Shown: piece by piece, positions 42,090-52,448 of the stretch
How the letters are laid out: each line of letters starts with the position of its first letter
How positions within the stretch are numbered: the stretch's first letter is position 1
Source of the DNA: Nocardiopsis algeriensis
GTDB taxonomy: Bacteria; Actinomycetota; Actinomycetes; Streptosporangiales; Streptosporangiaceae
Length of the DNA stretch: 64,000 nt
Reading direction: 5' to 3'
NCBI RefSeq assembly: GCF_014203695.1
Contig: NZ_JACHJO010000002.1
Location: forward strand, 180,672 to 244,671
Position numbers and translations under genes: made by a program
The notes under the pieces: generated by a model
Databases searched by the model: none
What the model saw: only the letters and a program-made list of their open reading frames with translations
What the model was told of the DNA's origin: nothing

Positions 42090-42557
42090 TTATCGGTTTC
42101 GGTGGCGCAAGGCACGTTCCATGTCGCGCTTGGCCTCACGCTCGGCGATGTCGTGGCGCTTGTCGTACTCGCGCTTGCCGCGGGCCAGAGCGATCTCGAC
42201 CTTGGCCCGACCGTCGCTGAAGTACAGCGACAGCGGGACCAGCGTGTATCCCGGTTCACGGGTCTTGCCGATGAGCCGGGAGATCTGCCCGCGGTGCAGC
42301 AGTAGCTTACGCGATCTCCGGGCTGCGTGGTTTGTCCAGGTCCCCTGGAGGTACTCCGGGATGTACACGTTCTCCAGCCACACCTCGCCGTCGCTGATGT
42401 GGGCGAACCCGTCCACGAGGGATGCCTTGCCCTGCCTGAGCGACTTCACCTCGGTACCGGTGAGGACGAGACCGGCCTCGTAGGTCTCGTCGATGTGGTA
42501 GTCGTGCCGGGCACGCCGGTTCTGAGCGATGAGCTTGCGCCCGGTTTCCCGCGCCAC
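42090..42557 (-). CDS. smpB: SsrA-binding protein
   Basis: This 155-residue protein has the SmpB OB-fold and C-terminal tail: [34 protein letters not shown], and the basic tail ending [20 protein letters not shown]. It binds tmRNA and the ribosome in trans-translation. GTG 42557 follows AAGGGA. It lies 76 bases after ftsX in a ftsE-ftsX-smpB-PBP order, with ssrA behind. Confidence 0.97.
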   Translation of the reverse strand: MARETGRKLIAQNRRARHDYHIDETYEAGLVLTGTEVKSLRQGKASLVDGFAHISDGEVWLENVYIPEYLQGTWTNHAARRSRKLLLHRGQISRLIGKTREPGYTLVPLSLYFSDGRAKVEIALARGKREYDKRHDIAEREAKRDMERALRHRNR

Positions 42558-42578
42558 AGAGATGTCCCTTCAATACGT

Positions 42579-42601
42579 CCGGGGGGCACGAGGCCCCCCG
42601 G
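42579..42601 (-). terminator. Hairpin between ftsX and smpB
   Basis: A 9-bp stem (CCGGGGGGC, 42579-42587, with 42593-42601) sits in the 76-base ftsX-smpB gap and may attenuate readthrough. Confidence 0.5.
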
Positions 42602-42633
42602 GTGGTCGTTGTCCCGCTCCTGGCGGCCCCGCG

Positions 42634-43545
42634 TCAGATCTTCAGGTACCTGCGCAGGGTGAGGAACGAGGTGATGGTGCACAGCAGCACACCGAGGATG
42701 AGCGAGACGCCGATGACGTAGAACAGCGCCCCGGTGCTGAGGGCGATGTCGAACTGGAACCAGTCCTCGATCTGACCGAGCAGCGTGAACCGGGTGGCGA
42801 CGATGAAGCCCGAGGCGATGAGACCGCCGATGAGGCCGGCGATCGCACCCTCGAGGAGGAACGGCAGCTGGATGTAGAAGTTCGACGCACCCACCAGGCG
42901 CATGATGCCGGTCTCGCGGCGGCGGCTGTAGGCCGACAGGCGGATGGTGTTGCCGATCAGCAGAGCGGCCGCGGCCAGCTGGAAGCCCGCGACCACCAGG
43001 GCGGCCCACTTGAGGCCGTCGAGGAGTCCGAAGAACTGCTCGAGGACCTGCTGGTCGTTGGAGACGGTGTCGACGCCCGGGGCGCCCTCGACCTCCGCGC
43101 GCACCGTGTCGTAGAACTCCGGGTTGGTGAGCTGCACCCGGTAGTTGTCGGGGATGTCGCCCTCCTGGGCGGCGGCGGCAAGGGCCTCGTTGGAGGAACC
43201 CAGGCGCTCCTGGAAGTCCTGCCAGGCCTCCGCGGCCGTCAGGTAGCGGAAGTCCTCCACCTGGGACAGACCCTCCAGGCGGCCTTCCAGAGCCTGGCGG
43301 TCCTCATCGGTCGCGGGCCCGTTCTCCTGGCACGTCTGCGTCGGCGAGATGTCGTTGCACATGTAGATGGTGAGCGTGATCCGCTCGTCCCAGTAGTTGC
43401 GCATCTCGGACACCTGCTGGTTGACCAGCAGACCCGCACCGAAGAGAGCGAGGGAAATGGCGACCGTCGTGATGACCGCAATGGTCATCGTCAGGTTTCG
43501 GCGCAGGCCGATCCACGTCTCGGAGAGAACGAATTGTGCTCGCAT
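42634..43545 (-). CDS. ftsX: Cell division permease-like protein FtsX
   Basis: This 303-residue protein has a first helix (MTIAVITTVAISLALFGAGL), an extracellular loop domain (about 50-170, including CNDISPTQTCQEN with two cysteines) and three C-terminal helices with the FtsX core between them. With FtsE it transduces a signal through the membrane to peptidoglycan hydrolases during division or elongation. ATG 43545 is the start. It follows ftsE by 85 bases. Confidence 0.95.
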   Translation of the reverse strand: MRAQFVLSETWIGLRRNLTMTIAVITTVAISLALFGAGLLVNQQVSEMRNYWDERITLTIYMCNDISPTQTCQENGPATDEDRQALEGRLEGLSQVEDFRYLTAAEAWQDFQERLGSSNEALAAAAQEGDIPDNYRVQLTNPEFYDTVRAEVEGAPGVDTVSNDQQVLEQFFGLLDGLKWAALVVAGFQLAAAALLIGNTIRLSAYSRRRETGIMRLVGASNFYIQLPFLLEGAIAGLIGGLIASGFIVATRFTLLGQIEDWFQFDIALSTGALFYVIGVSLILGVLLCTITSFLTLRRYLKI

Positions 43546-43630
43546 GATCTGTTAAAGGTCCATCCTTGGGAGCTTCGCCGCGCCGGTCCTCGCAGCGGTA
43601 TGGGCCGCCCGGCGCCGGGCGTGCCGAAGG

Positions 43631-44320
43631 TCAGTACGCCTGGCCGTAGACTCCGCGCATCTGGTCGCGCACCACAATGCCCTCTTCGAGCTCGATGACG
43701 CGCTTCCGCATCGAGTCGACGATGGCGGCGTCGTGGGTCGCCATGACGACGGTGGTACCCGTGCGGTTGATTCGGTCCAGGACCTTCATGATGCCGATGG
43801 AGGTCGCCGGGTCGATGTTGCCGGTGGGCTCGTCGGCCAGCAGGATCTGCGGGCGGTTCACGAAGGCCCGGGCGATCGCGACGCGCTGCTGCTCACCGCC
43901 GGAGAGCTCACCGGGCATCCGGCCGGCCTTGCCCTCCAGGCCGACGAGCTCGACGACCTCGGGCACGACCTTGCGGATGAAGCGGCGGGGCTTGCCGATG
44001 ACCTCCAGCGCGAAGGCGACGTTCTCGAAGACATTCTTGTTCGGCAGCAGCCGGAAGTCCTGGAAGACGCAGCCGATGCGGCGGCGCAGGTGCGGGACCT
44101 TCCAGTTGGACAGGCGCGCGAGGTCCTTGCCCGCCACGTGCACGCGGCCCTTGTCGGGCTTCTCCTCCTTGAGCACCAAACGGAGGAAGGTCGACTTTCC
44201 CGAGCCGGACGGGCCGACCAGGAAGACGAACTCGCCCTTGTCTACGTCAATGGAAACGCCGTCGAGCGCGGGGCGCTTCTGGGTCGGATAGACCTTGGTG
44301 ACGTTGTCGAAGTGGATCAC
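43631..44320 (-). CDS. ftsE: Cell division ATP-binding protein FtsE
   Basis: This 229-residue ABC ATPase has Walker [11 protein letters not shown], signature LSGGEQQR, Walker [14 protein letters not shown] and the H-loop in [12 protein letters not shown]. The leading [12 protein letters not shown] and trailing MRGVYG match FtsE. GTG 44320 is the start. It heads the ftsE-ftsX-smpB unit. Confidence 0.96.
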   Translation of the reverse strand: MIHFDNVTKVYPTQKRPALDGVSIDVDKGEFVFLVGPSGSGKSTFLRLVLKEEKPDKGRVHVAGKDLARLSNWKVPHLRRRIGCVFQDFRLLPNKNVFENVAFALEVIGKPRRFIRKVVPEVVELVGLEGKAGRMPGELSGGEQQRVAIARAFVNRPQILLADEPTGNIDPATSIGIMKVLDRINRTGTTVVMATHDAAIVDSMRKRVIELEEGIVVRDQMRGVYGQAY

Positions 44321-44694
44321 AGGCGCATCACAAGGTTCTCGAAGGTATGGGCACCCGACAGGGAGAGGGCTCCGCGCGGGATCGTACCGGCCGTACGGCC
44401 AACCGACAGTGTAGAGGGATAAGCGGCCCGGATTGTCCAGGTCTCATCTCATCGGGAGATTCAGGGCACCGTCGGACAACAGCCATGAGCATATCGGAGG
44501 TGTCAACCGATGATAACGTTCACATATAGTAGTTTCGGTAAAACTGCGGAGTCGCAAGCATCACCTTTGGGACACGGGACTCCCCCTCGACCCCGGTTTC
44601 TCACAACTGGCACCACCTCTGTCACAGAGGGTGCCCCCACCCGGGGGTGAGGGCACCTGGAAGGCGGATATTACAGGGCCCCGGTCCTTTTCCC
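44321..44694 (-). other. prfB-ftsE intergenic region
   Basis: Two hairpins behind prfB, CCTCTG/CAGAGG (44616-44630) and an imperfect 12-bp stem (44630-44641 with 44646-44657), probably form its terminator. A possible ftsE -10 (TACACT, 44413-44408) lies about 90 bases ahead of GTG 44320, without a good -35. An AT-rich patch around 44500-44550 is unexplained. Confidence 0.45.
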
Positions 44695-45813
44695 TCAGTT
44701 CTCGTCGGCGCGTTCGCGGCTGCGCATCCAGCGGATCTCGGCGTCGATGAACTCGTCGATCTCCCCGTCCAGCACCGCGGCGGTGTTGCCCGTCTCGGCC
44801 CCGGTCCGCACGTCCTTGACGCTCTGGTAGGGGTGCAGCACGTAGTTGCGCATCTGGGTGCCCCAGCTGCTCACCGAGTCACCGCGGATCTCGTCGAGCT
44901 CGGCCTGCTCCTCCTCGCGCTTGCGCGCCAGCAGCTTGGCCTGGAGCATCGACATCGCGGTCGCCTTGTTCTGCAGCTGCGAGCGCTCGTTCTGGCAGGA
45001 CACCACGATGCCCGTGGGCAGGTGGGTGATGCGCACGGCCGAGTCGGTGGTGTTGACGCCCTGGCCACCCGGTCCGGAGGAGCGGTAGACGTCGACGCGC
45101 AGCTCGGACTCGTCGATGTCGATGTGGTCGCTCTGCTCCACCATCGGGACGACGTCCACACCGGCGAAGGAGGTCTGGCGCCGGTTCTGGTTGTCGAACG
45201 GCGAGATGCGCACCAGGCGGTGGGTGCCGTGCTCCCCGCGCAGGGTGCCGTAGGCGAAGGGTGCCTTGACCGCGAACGAGGTGGACTTGATGCCGGCCTC
45301 CTCCGCGTAGGAGGTCTCGTAGACCTCCGTGGGGTAGCCGTTGCGCTCGGCCCAGCGCAGGTACATGCGCTGGAGCATCTGCGCCCAGTCCGCGGCGTCG
45401 ACACCGCCGGCCTGGGAGTTGATGGTGACGATGGCCTCACGCTCGTCGTGGGGTCCGTTGAGGAGGGTGCGCACCTCCAGCTCGCCGACCTCCTTGCGGA
45501 GCTGTTCGAGCTCGCGGTCCGCCTCGTCCCGGGTGTCGGGGTCGTCCTCGACCTCGGCCAGCTCGTAGAGCACCGCCAGGTCCTCCAGGCGCTGCCCGAT
45601 ACCGGTGACCTTGTTGACGACGGACTCCAGACCCGAGAGCCTGCGCGTCACCTTCTGCGCGTTGTCCTGGTCCGCCCAGAGCTCGGGATCGGCGGACTGC
45701 TCGCGCAGTTCGGCGATCTGGGTCTGCATCGCCTCCAGGTCCAACACGGCGGTGACGCTCTCCAGCGTCCCCGCGAGGTCCTTGATCTTCTCAGCTGGGT
45801 CCAGTTCTGCCAC
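44695..45813 (-). CDS. prfB: Peptide chain release factor 2
   Basis: This 372-residue class I release factor has the stop-codon tripeptide SPF ([14 protein letters not shown]), specific for RF2 (UGA/UAA), and the peptidyl-tRNA hydrolysis motif GGQ ([17 protein letters not shown]). It is a single uninterrupted frame, so the programmed frameshift used by many bacteria is absent, as is usual in actinobacteria. GTG 45813 lacks a ribosome-binding site and follows a -10 hexamer by 6 bases, suggesting a leaderless mRNA. Confidence 0.96.
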   Translation of the reverse strand: MAELDPAEKIKDLAGTLESVTAVLDLEAMQTQIAELREQSADPELWADQDNAQKVTRRLSGLESVVNKVTGIGQRLEDLAVLYELAEVEDDPDTRDEADRELEQLRKEVGELEVRTLLNGPHDEREAIVTINSQAGGVDAADWAQMLQRMYLRWAERNGYPTEVYETSYAEEAGIKSTSFAVKAPFAYGTLRGEHGTHRLVRISPFDNQNRRQTSFAGVDVVPMVEQSDHIDIDESELRVDVYRSSGPGGQGVNTTDSAVRITHLPTGIVVSCQNERSQLQNKATAMSMLQAKLLARKREEEQAELDEIRGDSVSSWGTQMRNYVLHPYQSVKDVRTGAETGNTAAVLDGEIDEFIDAEIRWMRSRERADEN

Positions 45814-45819
45814 GCGATC

Positions 45820-45825
45820 AGTCTA
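45820..45825 (-). promoter_or_regulatory. -10 element of leaderless prfB
   Basis: TAGACT (minus strand, 45825-45820) ends 6 bases before the prfB GTG. The surrounding CGCCCTAGACTGA is nearly identical to the site before the lipid kinase gene at 9636-9648. Confidence 0.5.
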
Positions 45826-45947
45826 GGGCGTGTTCGGTGGGTGCCGCCCGTCGCGAGCGGTGTCCCGGTGCGTCCTCCTCGGGCCGGAAGGGGGCAGGAC
45901 GCTCCCCACCGGATCCGCCCGCCCGGAAGAGCCGCGGGAACGCGGAA

Positions 45948-45977
45948 GGGGTCCGCCGCTCGAGCGGCGGACCCCTC
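45948..45977 (-). terminator. Terminator of the glutamate dehydrogenase gene
   Basis: A perfect 30-base palindrome (45948-45962 with 45963-45977, centre CTCGAG) lies 10 bases beyond the gdh stop. Confidence 0.8.
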
Positions 45978-45987
45978 CCTCCGCGTG

Positions 45988-48900
45988 CTATCCGACCAGG
46001 GAGCGGAAGGAGCGCACGGCCACCGCCAGCGTGGCCACGTCGAAGCGCTCGTGCTCCTGGATCTCCCACAGGGTGATGCCGGCCCGGTCGACCGTCTCGC
46101 GGTTGTCCTCCATCCAGGACTCGATCAGGGCCCCGGTCGGCTCACCCGCCTCTCCGGACTCCAGGACCCGGCCGGTGAGGTCGGCGTGCGCCGCGTACAG
46201 GTCGTCGCGCAGGGCGCCCCGCGCCATGGTCCCCCAGCGGTCGTCGCGCGGCAGCTCGACGATCCGCTCGCGCCACCAGCTGATGTTGAGCCGGTCGGCC
46301 AGGGCGAAGTACAGCTCGGCGACCCGCTCGACCGGCTGCCCGGTGCGGTGTGCGATCTCCACCAGGTCCAGCGTGGAGTAGGCCGGCACCATGGCCGCGA
46401 CCTTCTCCGCCAGCTCGACCGGCACGCCCGTCGAGACGTAGCGGTCGCGGCGCTCGGCGAACGCCTCCCGGTCACGACCGCGCAGGAGCCCCTCCAGGCG
46501 GGGCATGATCCCGTCCACCTCCGCGAAGAATCCGATCTCGCTGCGGATGTCGAACGGGAAGGAGCGGTTGCGCAGCAGCCACCGGGTGGCGCGCTCGGCG
46601 AGCTTGCGGGTCTCCAGCAGCAGTGTCAGCTGGACGTCCACGGGGATCCGGTGCTCGAGCTCCTCCACCTGTTCCCAGAGCCGGCGGAGGTTGAGCACGT
46701 CCTGGGCCACCAGGTAGGCGCGGGTGATGTCCGCGGCGCTGGAGCCCAGCTCCTCGTTGAGGCGGAAGGCCATGGTCAGTCCGGAGCGGTTGACCATCTG
46801 GTTGACCACCTGGTTGACGATGATCTCGCGCCGCAGCGGGTGGGTGGCCACCGCCTCGGCGAAGCGCTCCGTGCGCAGCGGCTCCGGGAAGTACTCCACG
46901 AGGGCGTCGGCCAGGTAGGGGTCGTCGGCCAGACCGGTGACGGCGACCTCCTCCTTGAGGCTGATCTTGGTGTACGACAGCAGCGTCGCGAACTCGGGTC
47001 CGGTCAGGCCCAGGCCCGCGGCCCGCCGCTCGGCGACGGTCTTGTCGGAGGGCAGGTCCTCCAGCTTGCGCTTGAGGACCTTGGTGCGCTCCAGGTGCCG
47101 CATGTAGCGGGCGTGGACGTGCAGCATCTGGGAGGCCTGCTTGCGCGCGGTGGCCAGCACCGTGTTCTGCGCGTAGTTGTTGTCCAGGACCAGCCCGGCG
47201 ACCTCCTCGGTCATGCCGATGAAGAGCTTGTCGCGCTCCTCCCGCTCCAGGTCGCCCTCCCGCACCTCGCGGTCGAGCATGATCTTGATGTTGACCTCGT
47301 GGTCGGAGGTGTCCACACCGGCCGAGTTGTCGATGAAGTCGGTGTTGACGCGGCCGCCCGCACGGGCGAACTCGATCCGGGCCGGCTGGGTCATGCCCAG
47401 GTTGCCGCCCTCTCCGACGACCTTGGCCCGGAGGGCGGAGCCGTCGACGCGGAGCGTGTCGTTGGCCTTGTCGCCGACCTCCGCGTGGGACTGGGTGCTC
47501 GCCTTGACGTAGGTGCCGATGCCGCCGTTCCACAGCAGGTCGACCGGGGCGGTGAGCACGCGCTGGATGAGCTCGTCGGGCGAGAGCGCGGTGACGTCCT
47601 CCTCGATGCCCAGGACCTCGCGCACCTGCGGGGTGAGGGGCACCGACTTGGCGGTGCGCGGGTGGACGCCGCCGCCCTCGGAGATCAGGGAGGCGTCGTA
47701 GTCGGCCCAGCTGCTGCGGGGCAGGTCGAACAGCCGCTTGCGCTCGTTCCAGGAGACCTCGGGGTCGGGGTCGGGGTCGAGGAACACGTGGCGGTGGTCG
47801 AAGGCGGCCACGAGCCGGATCTTCCGACTCAGCAGCATGCCGTTGCCGAACACGTCGCCGGACATGTCGCCGATGCCGACCGCGGTGAAGGGCTCCTCCT
47901 GGACGTTGACGCCCATCTCCCGGAAGTGGTACTTGACCGACTCCCACGCGCCGCGGGCGGTGATGCCCATGGCCTTGTGGTCGTAGCCGACCGAGCCGCC
48001 GGAGGCGAAGGCGTCGCCGAGCCAGAAGCCGCGCTCCTGGGCGATGCCGTTGGCCGTGTCGGAGAACGTCGCGGTGCCCTTGTCCGCCGCGACCACCAGG
48101 TAGGAGTCGTCGCCGTCGTGCAGGACGGTGCGCTCGGGGTGGACGGTGCGGCCCTCGACGAGGTTGTCGGTGACGTCGAGCAGCCCGCTGATGAAGTCCT
48201 TGTAGCAGGCGACGACCTCGGCCATCACCTCCTCGCGGGGAGCGTTCTCGGGCAGGCGCTTGCAGACGAAGCCGCCCTTGGCGCCGGAGGGGACGATGAC
48301 CGAGTTCTTCACCGTCTGGGCCTTGACCAGGCCGAGGATCTCGGTGCGGAAGTCCTCGAAGCGGTCCGACCAGCGCAGGCCGCCGCGGGCGACGGCGCCG
48401 AAGCGCAGGTGGACGCCCTCCACCCTCGGGGAGTAGACGTACATCTCGGACCGGGGCCGCGGGTGGGGCATGTCCGGGATCTGCTGCGGGGCGAGCTTGA
48501 GAGTCAGGTAGGGGCGGCCCTGGTAGTGGTTGGTGCGCATCGTGGCGAGAATGGCCGCCAGGAAGGACCTCAGGATGCGGTCGTGGTCGAGGCTGGCCAC
48601 GGACTCCAGCTCGCCCTCGATCTTGCGCACGACGGCCTCGCAGCGCTCGTCGCGGTCGTCGTCGGGCCGGTCGGGGTCGAAGCGGGCGCGGAACAGCTCC
48701 ACCAGCATCTCGGCGATCCCCGCGTGGGCGACGAGGACGTCGGCGAGGTAGTCGGGGCTGAAGGTGGACCCGGTCTGGCGCAGGTACTTGGCGTAGGCGC
48801 GCAGCACCGTGAGCTGACGCCAGTCGATGCCGGCGCGGACGACCAGGGCGTTGAAGCGGTCGGACTCCCCGAGACCGAGCCAGGAGGCGGTGAAGGCTTC

Positions 48901-50850
48901 CTCGAACAGCTCCTTGAGGCGCTCCGGTGCCAGGTCCCCGGCCGGGAGGGCGCCCAGGCCGAAGTCGTAGATCCACACCCGGCCCACGCCGCGGACGGTG
49001 ATGTCGTAGGGCCGCTCGTCGACGACCTCGACGCCGAGGTGCTCCAGGACCGGCAGCACGTCCGACAGCGAGACGGGGGCGCCGATGCGGTAGAGGCGGA
49101 AGCGCCACGTGTCGGCGTCCCCGCGCCGGTAGAGGCTGGCGGAGAAGGCGCCCTGGACCTCGTCCTCCTCGGTGCGGCGGAGGAGTGCCTCGATCTCGCC
49201 GATGTCGGTGGCCGCGGCCTCGGGGCCGTTGTCGACCTTGTAGGCCTCGGTGAGACCGCCGCCGTAGCGCTCCTTGTACCCGGTGGCGAGGTCGGGGCCG
49301 AAGGCCTCGGCGAGGGCGTCGGCGAGATCGGAGTCCCAGGAGCGTGCGGCCCGGCGGACCTTCTCCTCGAGGGCGTACTGGTCGATGTCGGCGAGGGTCT
49401 GCCCGTGCTGTGCGCGCACCACCAGGTACAGGCGGGCCAGCGGGGCCGCGCCGATCATGACGTTGTGGTCGGTGCTGGCGCCCTGGAAGGCGTCGGTGAG
49501 GACCTTCTGGACCTCCAGGCGCACACGGGTGCTGTACTCGTCGCGCGGCATGTACACGAAGCAGGACATGTAGCGGCCGCCGTAGGGGTCGCGGCGCATG
49601 AACAGCTTGGTGCCGCGCCGGTCGCGCAGGCGCAGGACGCCGTGGACCATGTTGTGGAGTTCGCCCACCGGGATCTGGAGGAGTTCCTCGCGGGGGAAGG
49701 TCTCCAGGAGCTCGACGAGGTCGCGGCCGTCGTAGCTGTCGGCCTCGAACCCGGCCAGGGCCAGGACCTCCGCCTGCTTGCGGCGCAGGATGGGGATCTG
49801 GGACAGGGCGGTGGAGTTGGCCTGGGGGGTGAACATACCGAGGAAGCGGCGCTCACCGACGATGTTGCCCTGCTCGTCGAACTTCTTGACGCCGATGTAG
49901 TCCAGGTACTTGGGCCGGTGGACGGTGGAGCGGGAGTTGGCCTTGGTGAGGACCAGGATGTAGGGCTCGCGAGCCTTGGACCTGATCTCGGGGGGCAGGG
50001 CCGCGAAGCTGGTGGAGACCGGGGAGTCCATGCGCAGGAGGCCGAGTCCGGTGCCCGGTTCGGGGCGCAGGGCGTCGTCCCCGTTCTCGTCGGTGACGAG
50101 GCTGTACTCGCGGTAGCCCATGAAGACGAACTGGCGTTCGGCGACCCAGCGCAGGAAGTCGACGCTCTCGCCGACCTCGCGGGGGTCGACGCCGCCGGCC
50201 GCGAGGCGTTCGGGGGAGGCGGCGAGCTCGTCGGCGACGCGGACGACGCGGTCGCGCATCTTGGCGGCGTCCTCGTTCACGTGGCGGACATCGGCCAGGA
50301 CGGACTCGACGCGGTCGGTGATCTCCTTGATCCGCTTCGGGTCGCTCTGCCGGTCGATCTCGATGTGCATCCACGACTCGTCGATCGGCAGCGGCCCCTC
50401 GCCTCCGAGCTCCGGGTCGATGCGGCGCAGGTTGCCCTCGAGGTCGCGATCGACGGTGATCTGGGGGTGGACGACCAGTCGGGACGCGGTGCCGAGGTCG
50501 CGCAGGGCCATGGTCACGGAGGAGACCAGGAAGGGGGCGTTGTCGGTGATGACCTCGACGACGCTGCTCTGCTGCTCCCAGCCGTCGGCGTCGGCCGAGG
50601 GCGTGTAGACGCGGACCTTGGCCCGGCCGGGGGTGCGATGGGCGGCCAGGGCGCGGTGGGCCTCGGCGGGGCCGCAGATCTGGGCGGGGGTGCGGCCCGC
50701 GATCTCCTCGGGGTCGACGTGGCGGTAGTAGAGGGGGAGGAAGCGGCGGACGGCGTCGGCGTCCTCCGGGCTGAGCCGATCCCCCGGCGACCACTGGGCG
50801 GCTGCGTCGTTGAGCAGCTTCTTGAGCATGACGTCGGATTGTCCGGACAT
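45988..50850 (-). CDS. gdh: NAD-specific glutamate dehydrogenase, 180-kDa type
   Basis: This 1620-residue protein is the large GDH found in streptomycetes and other bacteria, which oxidatively deaminates glutamate to 2-oxoglutarate with NAD+. It has long N-terminal ACT-like regulatory segments (DNAPFLVSSVTMALRDLGTA is characteristic), a catalytic core with RGGLRWSDRFEDFRTEILGL and FVCKRLP, the nucleotide-binding region (VVGEGGNLGMTQPARIEFA), and a helical C-terminus (about 1200-1620). ATG 50850 is chosen after an AAGGTCAC site. It is monocistronic, closed by a strong palindrome. Length matches the family (about 1600-1650). Confidence 0.97.
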   Translation of the reverse strand: MSGQSDVMLKKLLNDAAAQWSPGDRLSPEDADAVRRFLPLYYRHVDPEEIAGRTPAQICGPAEAHRALAAHRTPGRAKVRVYTPSADADGWEQQSSVVEVITDNAPFLVSSVTMALRDLGTASRLVVHPQITVDRDLEGNLRRIDPELGGEGPLPIDESWMHIEIDRQSDPKRIKEITDRVESVLADVRHVNEDAAKMRDRVVRVADELAASPERLAAGGVDPREVGESVDFLRWVAERQFVFMGYREYSLVTDENGDDALRPEPGTGLGLLRMDSPVSTSFAALPPEIRSKAREPYILVLTKANSRSTVHRPKYLDYIGVKKFDEQGNIVGERRFLGMFTPQANSTALSQIPILRRKQAEVLALAGFEADSYDGRDLVELLETFPREELLQIPVGELHNMVHGVLRLRDRRGTKLFMRRDPYGGRYMSCFVYMPRDEYSTRVRLEVQKVLTDAFQGASTDHNVMIGAAPLARLYLVVRAQHGQTLADIDQYALEEKVRRAARSWDSDLADALAEAFGPDLATGYKERYGGGLTEAYKVDNGPEAAATDIGEIEALLRRTEEDEVQGAFSASLYRRGDADTWRFRLYRIGAPVSLSDVLPVLEHLGVEVVDERPYDITVRGVGRVWIYDFGLGALPAGDLAPERLKELFEEAFTASWLGLGESDRFNALVVRAGIDWRQLTVLRAYAKYLRQTGSTFSPDYLADVLVAHAGIAEMLVELFRARFDPDRPDDDRDERCEAVVRKIEGELESVASLDHDRILRSFLAAILATMRTNHYQGRPYLTLKLAPQQIPDMPHPRPRSEMYVYSPRVEGVHLRFGAVARGGLRWSDRFEDFRTEILGLVKAQTVKNSVIVPSGAKGGFVCKRLPENAPREEVMAEVVACYKDFISGLLDVTDNLVEGRTVHPERTVLHDGDDSYLVVAADKGTATFSDTANGIAQERGFWLGDAFASGGSVGYDHKAMGITARGAWESVKYHFREMGVNVQEEPFTAVGIGDMSGDVFGNGMLLSRKIRLVAAFDHRHVFLDPDPDPEVSWNERKRLFDLPRSSWADYDASLISEGGGVHPRTAKSVPLTPQVREVLGIEEDVTALSPDELIQRVLTAPVDLLWNGGIGTYVKASTQSHAEVGDKANDTLRVDGSALRAKVVGEGGNLGMTQPARIEFARAGGRVNTDFIDNSAGVDTSDHEVNIKIMLDREVREGDLEREERDKLFIGMTEEVAGLVLDNNYAQNTVLATARKQASQMLHVHARYMRHLERTKVLKRKLEDLPSDKTVAERRAAGLGLTGPEFATLLSYTKISLKEEVAVTGLADDPYLADALVEYFPEPLRTERFAEAVATHPLRREIIVNQVVNQMVNRSGLTMAFRLNEELGSSAADITRAYLVAQDVLNLRRLWEQVEELEHRIPVDVQLTLLLETRKLAERATRWLLRNRSFPFDIRSEIGFFAEVDGIMPRLEGLLRGRDREAFAERRDRYVSTGVPVELAEKVAAMVPAYSTLDLVEIAHRTGQPVERVAELYFALADRLNISWWRERIVELPRDDRWGTMARGALRDDLYAAHADLTGRVLESGEAGEPTGALIESWMEDNRETVDRAGITLWEIQEHERFDVATLAVAVRSFRSLVG

Positions 50851-51159
50851 GTGACCTTCTCACTCCTTTGTGAGCGTCGTACGAACATCATGGATCCACC
50901 CGGCCGTACGGACTCTGTACGCACCGGAGATCTCTGTACCGGTAGGTGTTCCTCCGCGGGTACCTCGGACAGCGAGGGGCCGCGGAACTGTTGTTGACAG
51001 AAGTGACCTGTGTATGCGGGCAGGAAACCGGAGGCTCTTGACGTCTTTGTCGTTCGCCTCGCCCAGGGACAGGCTACTGGGTTTTACCTGCGGGAGCAGG
51101 CACGACCCCGGCACGCGGCGGTCACCGGCGGAGGAGCGGGGCGGGCAGGCCGTCTCCGG
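50851..51159 (-). other. Leader region of the gdh gene
   Basis: This 309-base interval separates the gdh start from the 3' end of a HAD gene on the same strand. It has two GTACAGAG copies (about 50916-50943) but no -35/-10 pair that I trust and no credible gene. Confidence 0.45.
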
Positions 51160-51906
51160 CTACCGGCCCGTCGCCTGGTGGACAGCGGTCCGCACGGCGC
51201 CGGGGTCGGTCAGGTCGGGCAGGACGGTCCGGACCCCCGCGTCGCGCAGCTGCCCTTCCGTCGCCGGGCCGTTGAGGACACCGACCGGCACCGCTCCGCC
51301 GATGAGCGCCGCCCGCACGTCGGGGGCGTTGTCGGTGAACAGCACCGTCTCCTCCTCGGTGTACATCCCGCCGCCTTCGCCCTTGGCGTGCAGCCGGATG
51401 GACTGGATGAGGGTGGACTTGGGGTAGTTGACCGACCCGTACCCGCCGATCTCCAGGTCCAGGTAGGAGTCCAGGCCGAAGGCCGCCAACTTGGTGGTCG
51501 CCGTGGCCCGGGTGCTGCCGCTCACGACGGTCTGCACGGTGTCGGGCAGCGACGCCACGGCCGCCAGCGAGGCCTGCGCCCCCGGCATGGCCCGTCCCTT
51601 GGAGAGGAGCTCGTCGCCGCGCGCGGCGAAGGCCGTCTCCAGCTCGGAGAGGAAGCGGGACAGGGTGCCGGTGTCGGGCTCGGTGTCGACGTAGTTGCGG
51701 GCGCAGAACTCGAAGAACATCTCGGAGTCCGTGCGTCCGGCCGCGGACGTCAGGTAGACCAGCGGCTCACCGGTGACCTTCTCGAACGCCTCGGCGTAGG
51801 CGGCCCTCATGACCTGGCCGGCGTCGAGGAGCGTGAGATCGATGTTCCATAGCACCAGTCGGCTGATGACGGACTCCTCGGGTCGACGCTGCGCGGACCA
51901 ACCCAT
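51160..51906 (-). CDS. HAD-like hydrolase
   Basis: This 248-residue HAD protein has motif II VSGSTRATATTKL and a motif III/IV region (NYPKSTLI, LFTDNAPDVRAAL). Motif I, normally DxDxT, reads WNIDLTLLD, so the nucleophile Asp is replaced by Asn in the first position while the second Asp stays. Phosphatase activity by the standard mechanism is therefore doubtful. ATG 51906 has only a distant AAGGAG; an internal GTG is possible. It is the last gene of the PTS-hexosaminidase unit or separately expressed. Confidence 0.7.
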   Translation of the reverse strand: MGWSAQRRPEESVISRLVLWNIDLTLLDAGQVMRAAYAEAFEKVTGEPLVYLTSAAGRTDSEMFFEFCARNYVDTEPDTGTLSRFLSELETAFAARGDELLSKGRAMPGAQASLAAVASLPDTVQTVVSGSTRATATTKLAAFGLDSYLDLEIGGYGSVNYPKSTLIQSIRLHAKGEGGGMYTEEETVLFTDNAPDVRAALIGGAVPVGVLNGPATEGQLRDAGVRTVLPDLTDPGAVRTAVHQATGR

Positions 51907-51919
51907 TGTGCCGTACCGC

Positions 51920-52369
51920 CTACTCCTTCACCAGATGAGGCAGTTCCTGCAGGGCGTACCACATCAGCTCGTGCCCGTCGGCGGCGTCCGAACCGGGGTC
52001 CTCGGCGGCTCGGGCGATGTCGGCGGCGGCATCGGCGTCGTCGACGTGGGCGGAGGCCAGGCGCTTGAGCGGGATGTGCCCGGTGACGCGGACGCGGACC
52101 ACTCCCCCGGCCTCGCGGGCCTCGCGAGCGACCAGGTGGTCGGCCAGGTTCGCGGAGAGCACGACCCTGCGGCGGGGGGCGGCCGGGTCGGCGGCCAGCA
52201 GGGCCAGGGAGGCCTCCGCCGCAGCGTACATCGCCTCGTACTCGGCCTCCTCTGCGTCACCGCCCGGCCCCGGGTCGGCCGCGAAGGCGGTCAGCGGCGC
52301 CCCCTCCACCCGCCCCTCGGCGAGAACGGCGGCCAGGGCGGGAACGGTGCTGGGCAGGAAGACGTACAT
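51920..52369 (-). CDS. DUF6912-like protein
   Basis: This 149-residue protein begins MYVFLPSTVPALAAVLAEGR and ends HELMWYALQELPHLVKE, a pattern I associate with the actinobacterial DUF6912 family. It is acidic and Ala-rich with no membrane helix. ATG 52369 follows GGAGAG. It ends 13 bases before the HAD gene downstream. Function is unknown. Confidence 0.75.
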   Translation of the reverse strand: MYVFLPSTVPALAAVLAEGRVEGAPLTAFAADPGPGGDAEEAEYEAMYAAAEASLALLAADPAAPRRRVVLSANLADHLVAREAREAGGVVRVRVTGHIPLKRLASAHVDDADAAADIARAAEDPGSDAADGHELMWYALQELPHLVKE

Positions 52370-52448
52370 GGATGCGACTCTCCGGGACGGGGACGGACAC
52401 CCAGAAAGTGTGCCAAGCCCCGGTCCCCTTCCGAAACATTCGCTCCGC

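Noticed and set aside
44695-45813. Programmed frameshift in prfB
   Set aside because: The gene is open from GTG 45813 to the stop in one frame, so no frameshift is needed.
44647-50997. Very long open frame on the plus strand opposite gdh and prfB
   Set aside because: It is antisense to two well-recognised genes, its translation is Val/Gly/Leu/His-rich low complexity with no motif, and it arises from the GC-rich third-position bias of the opposite strand.
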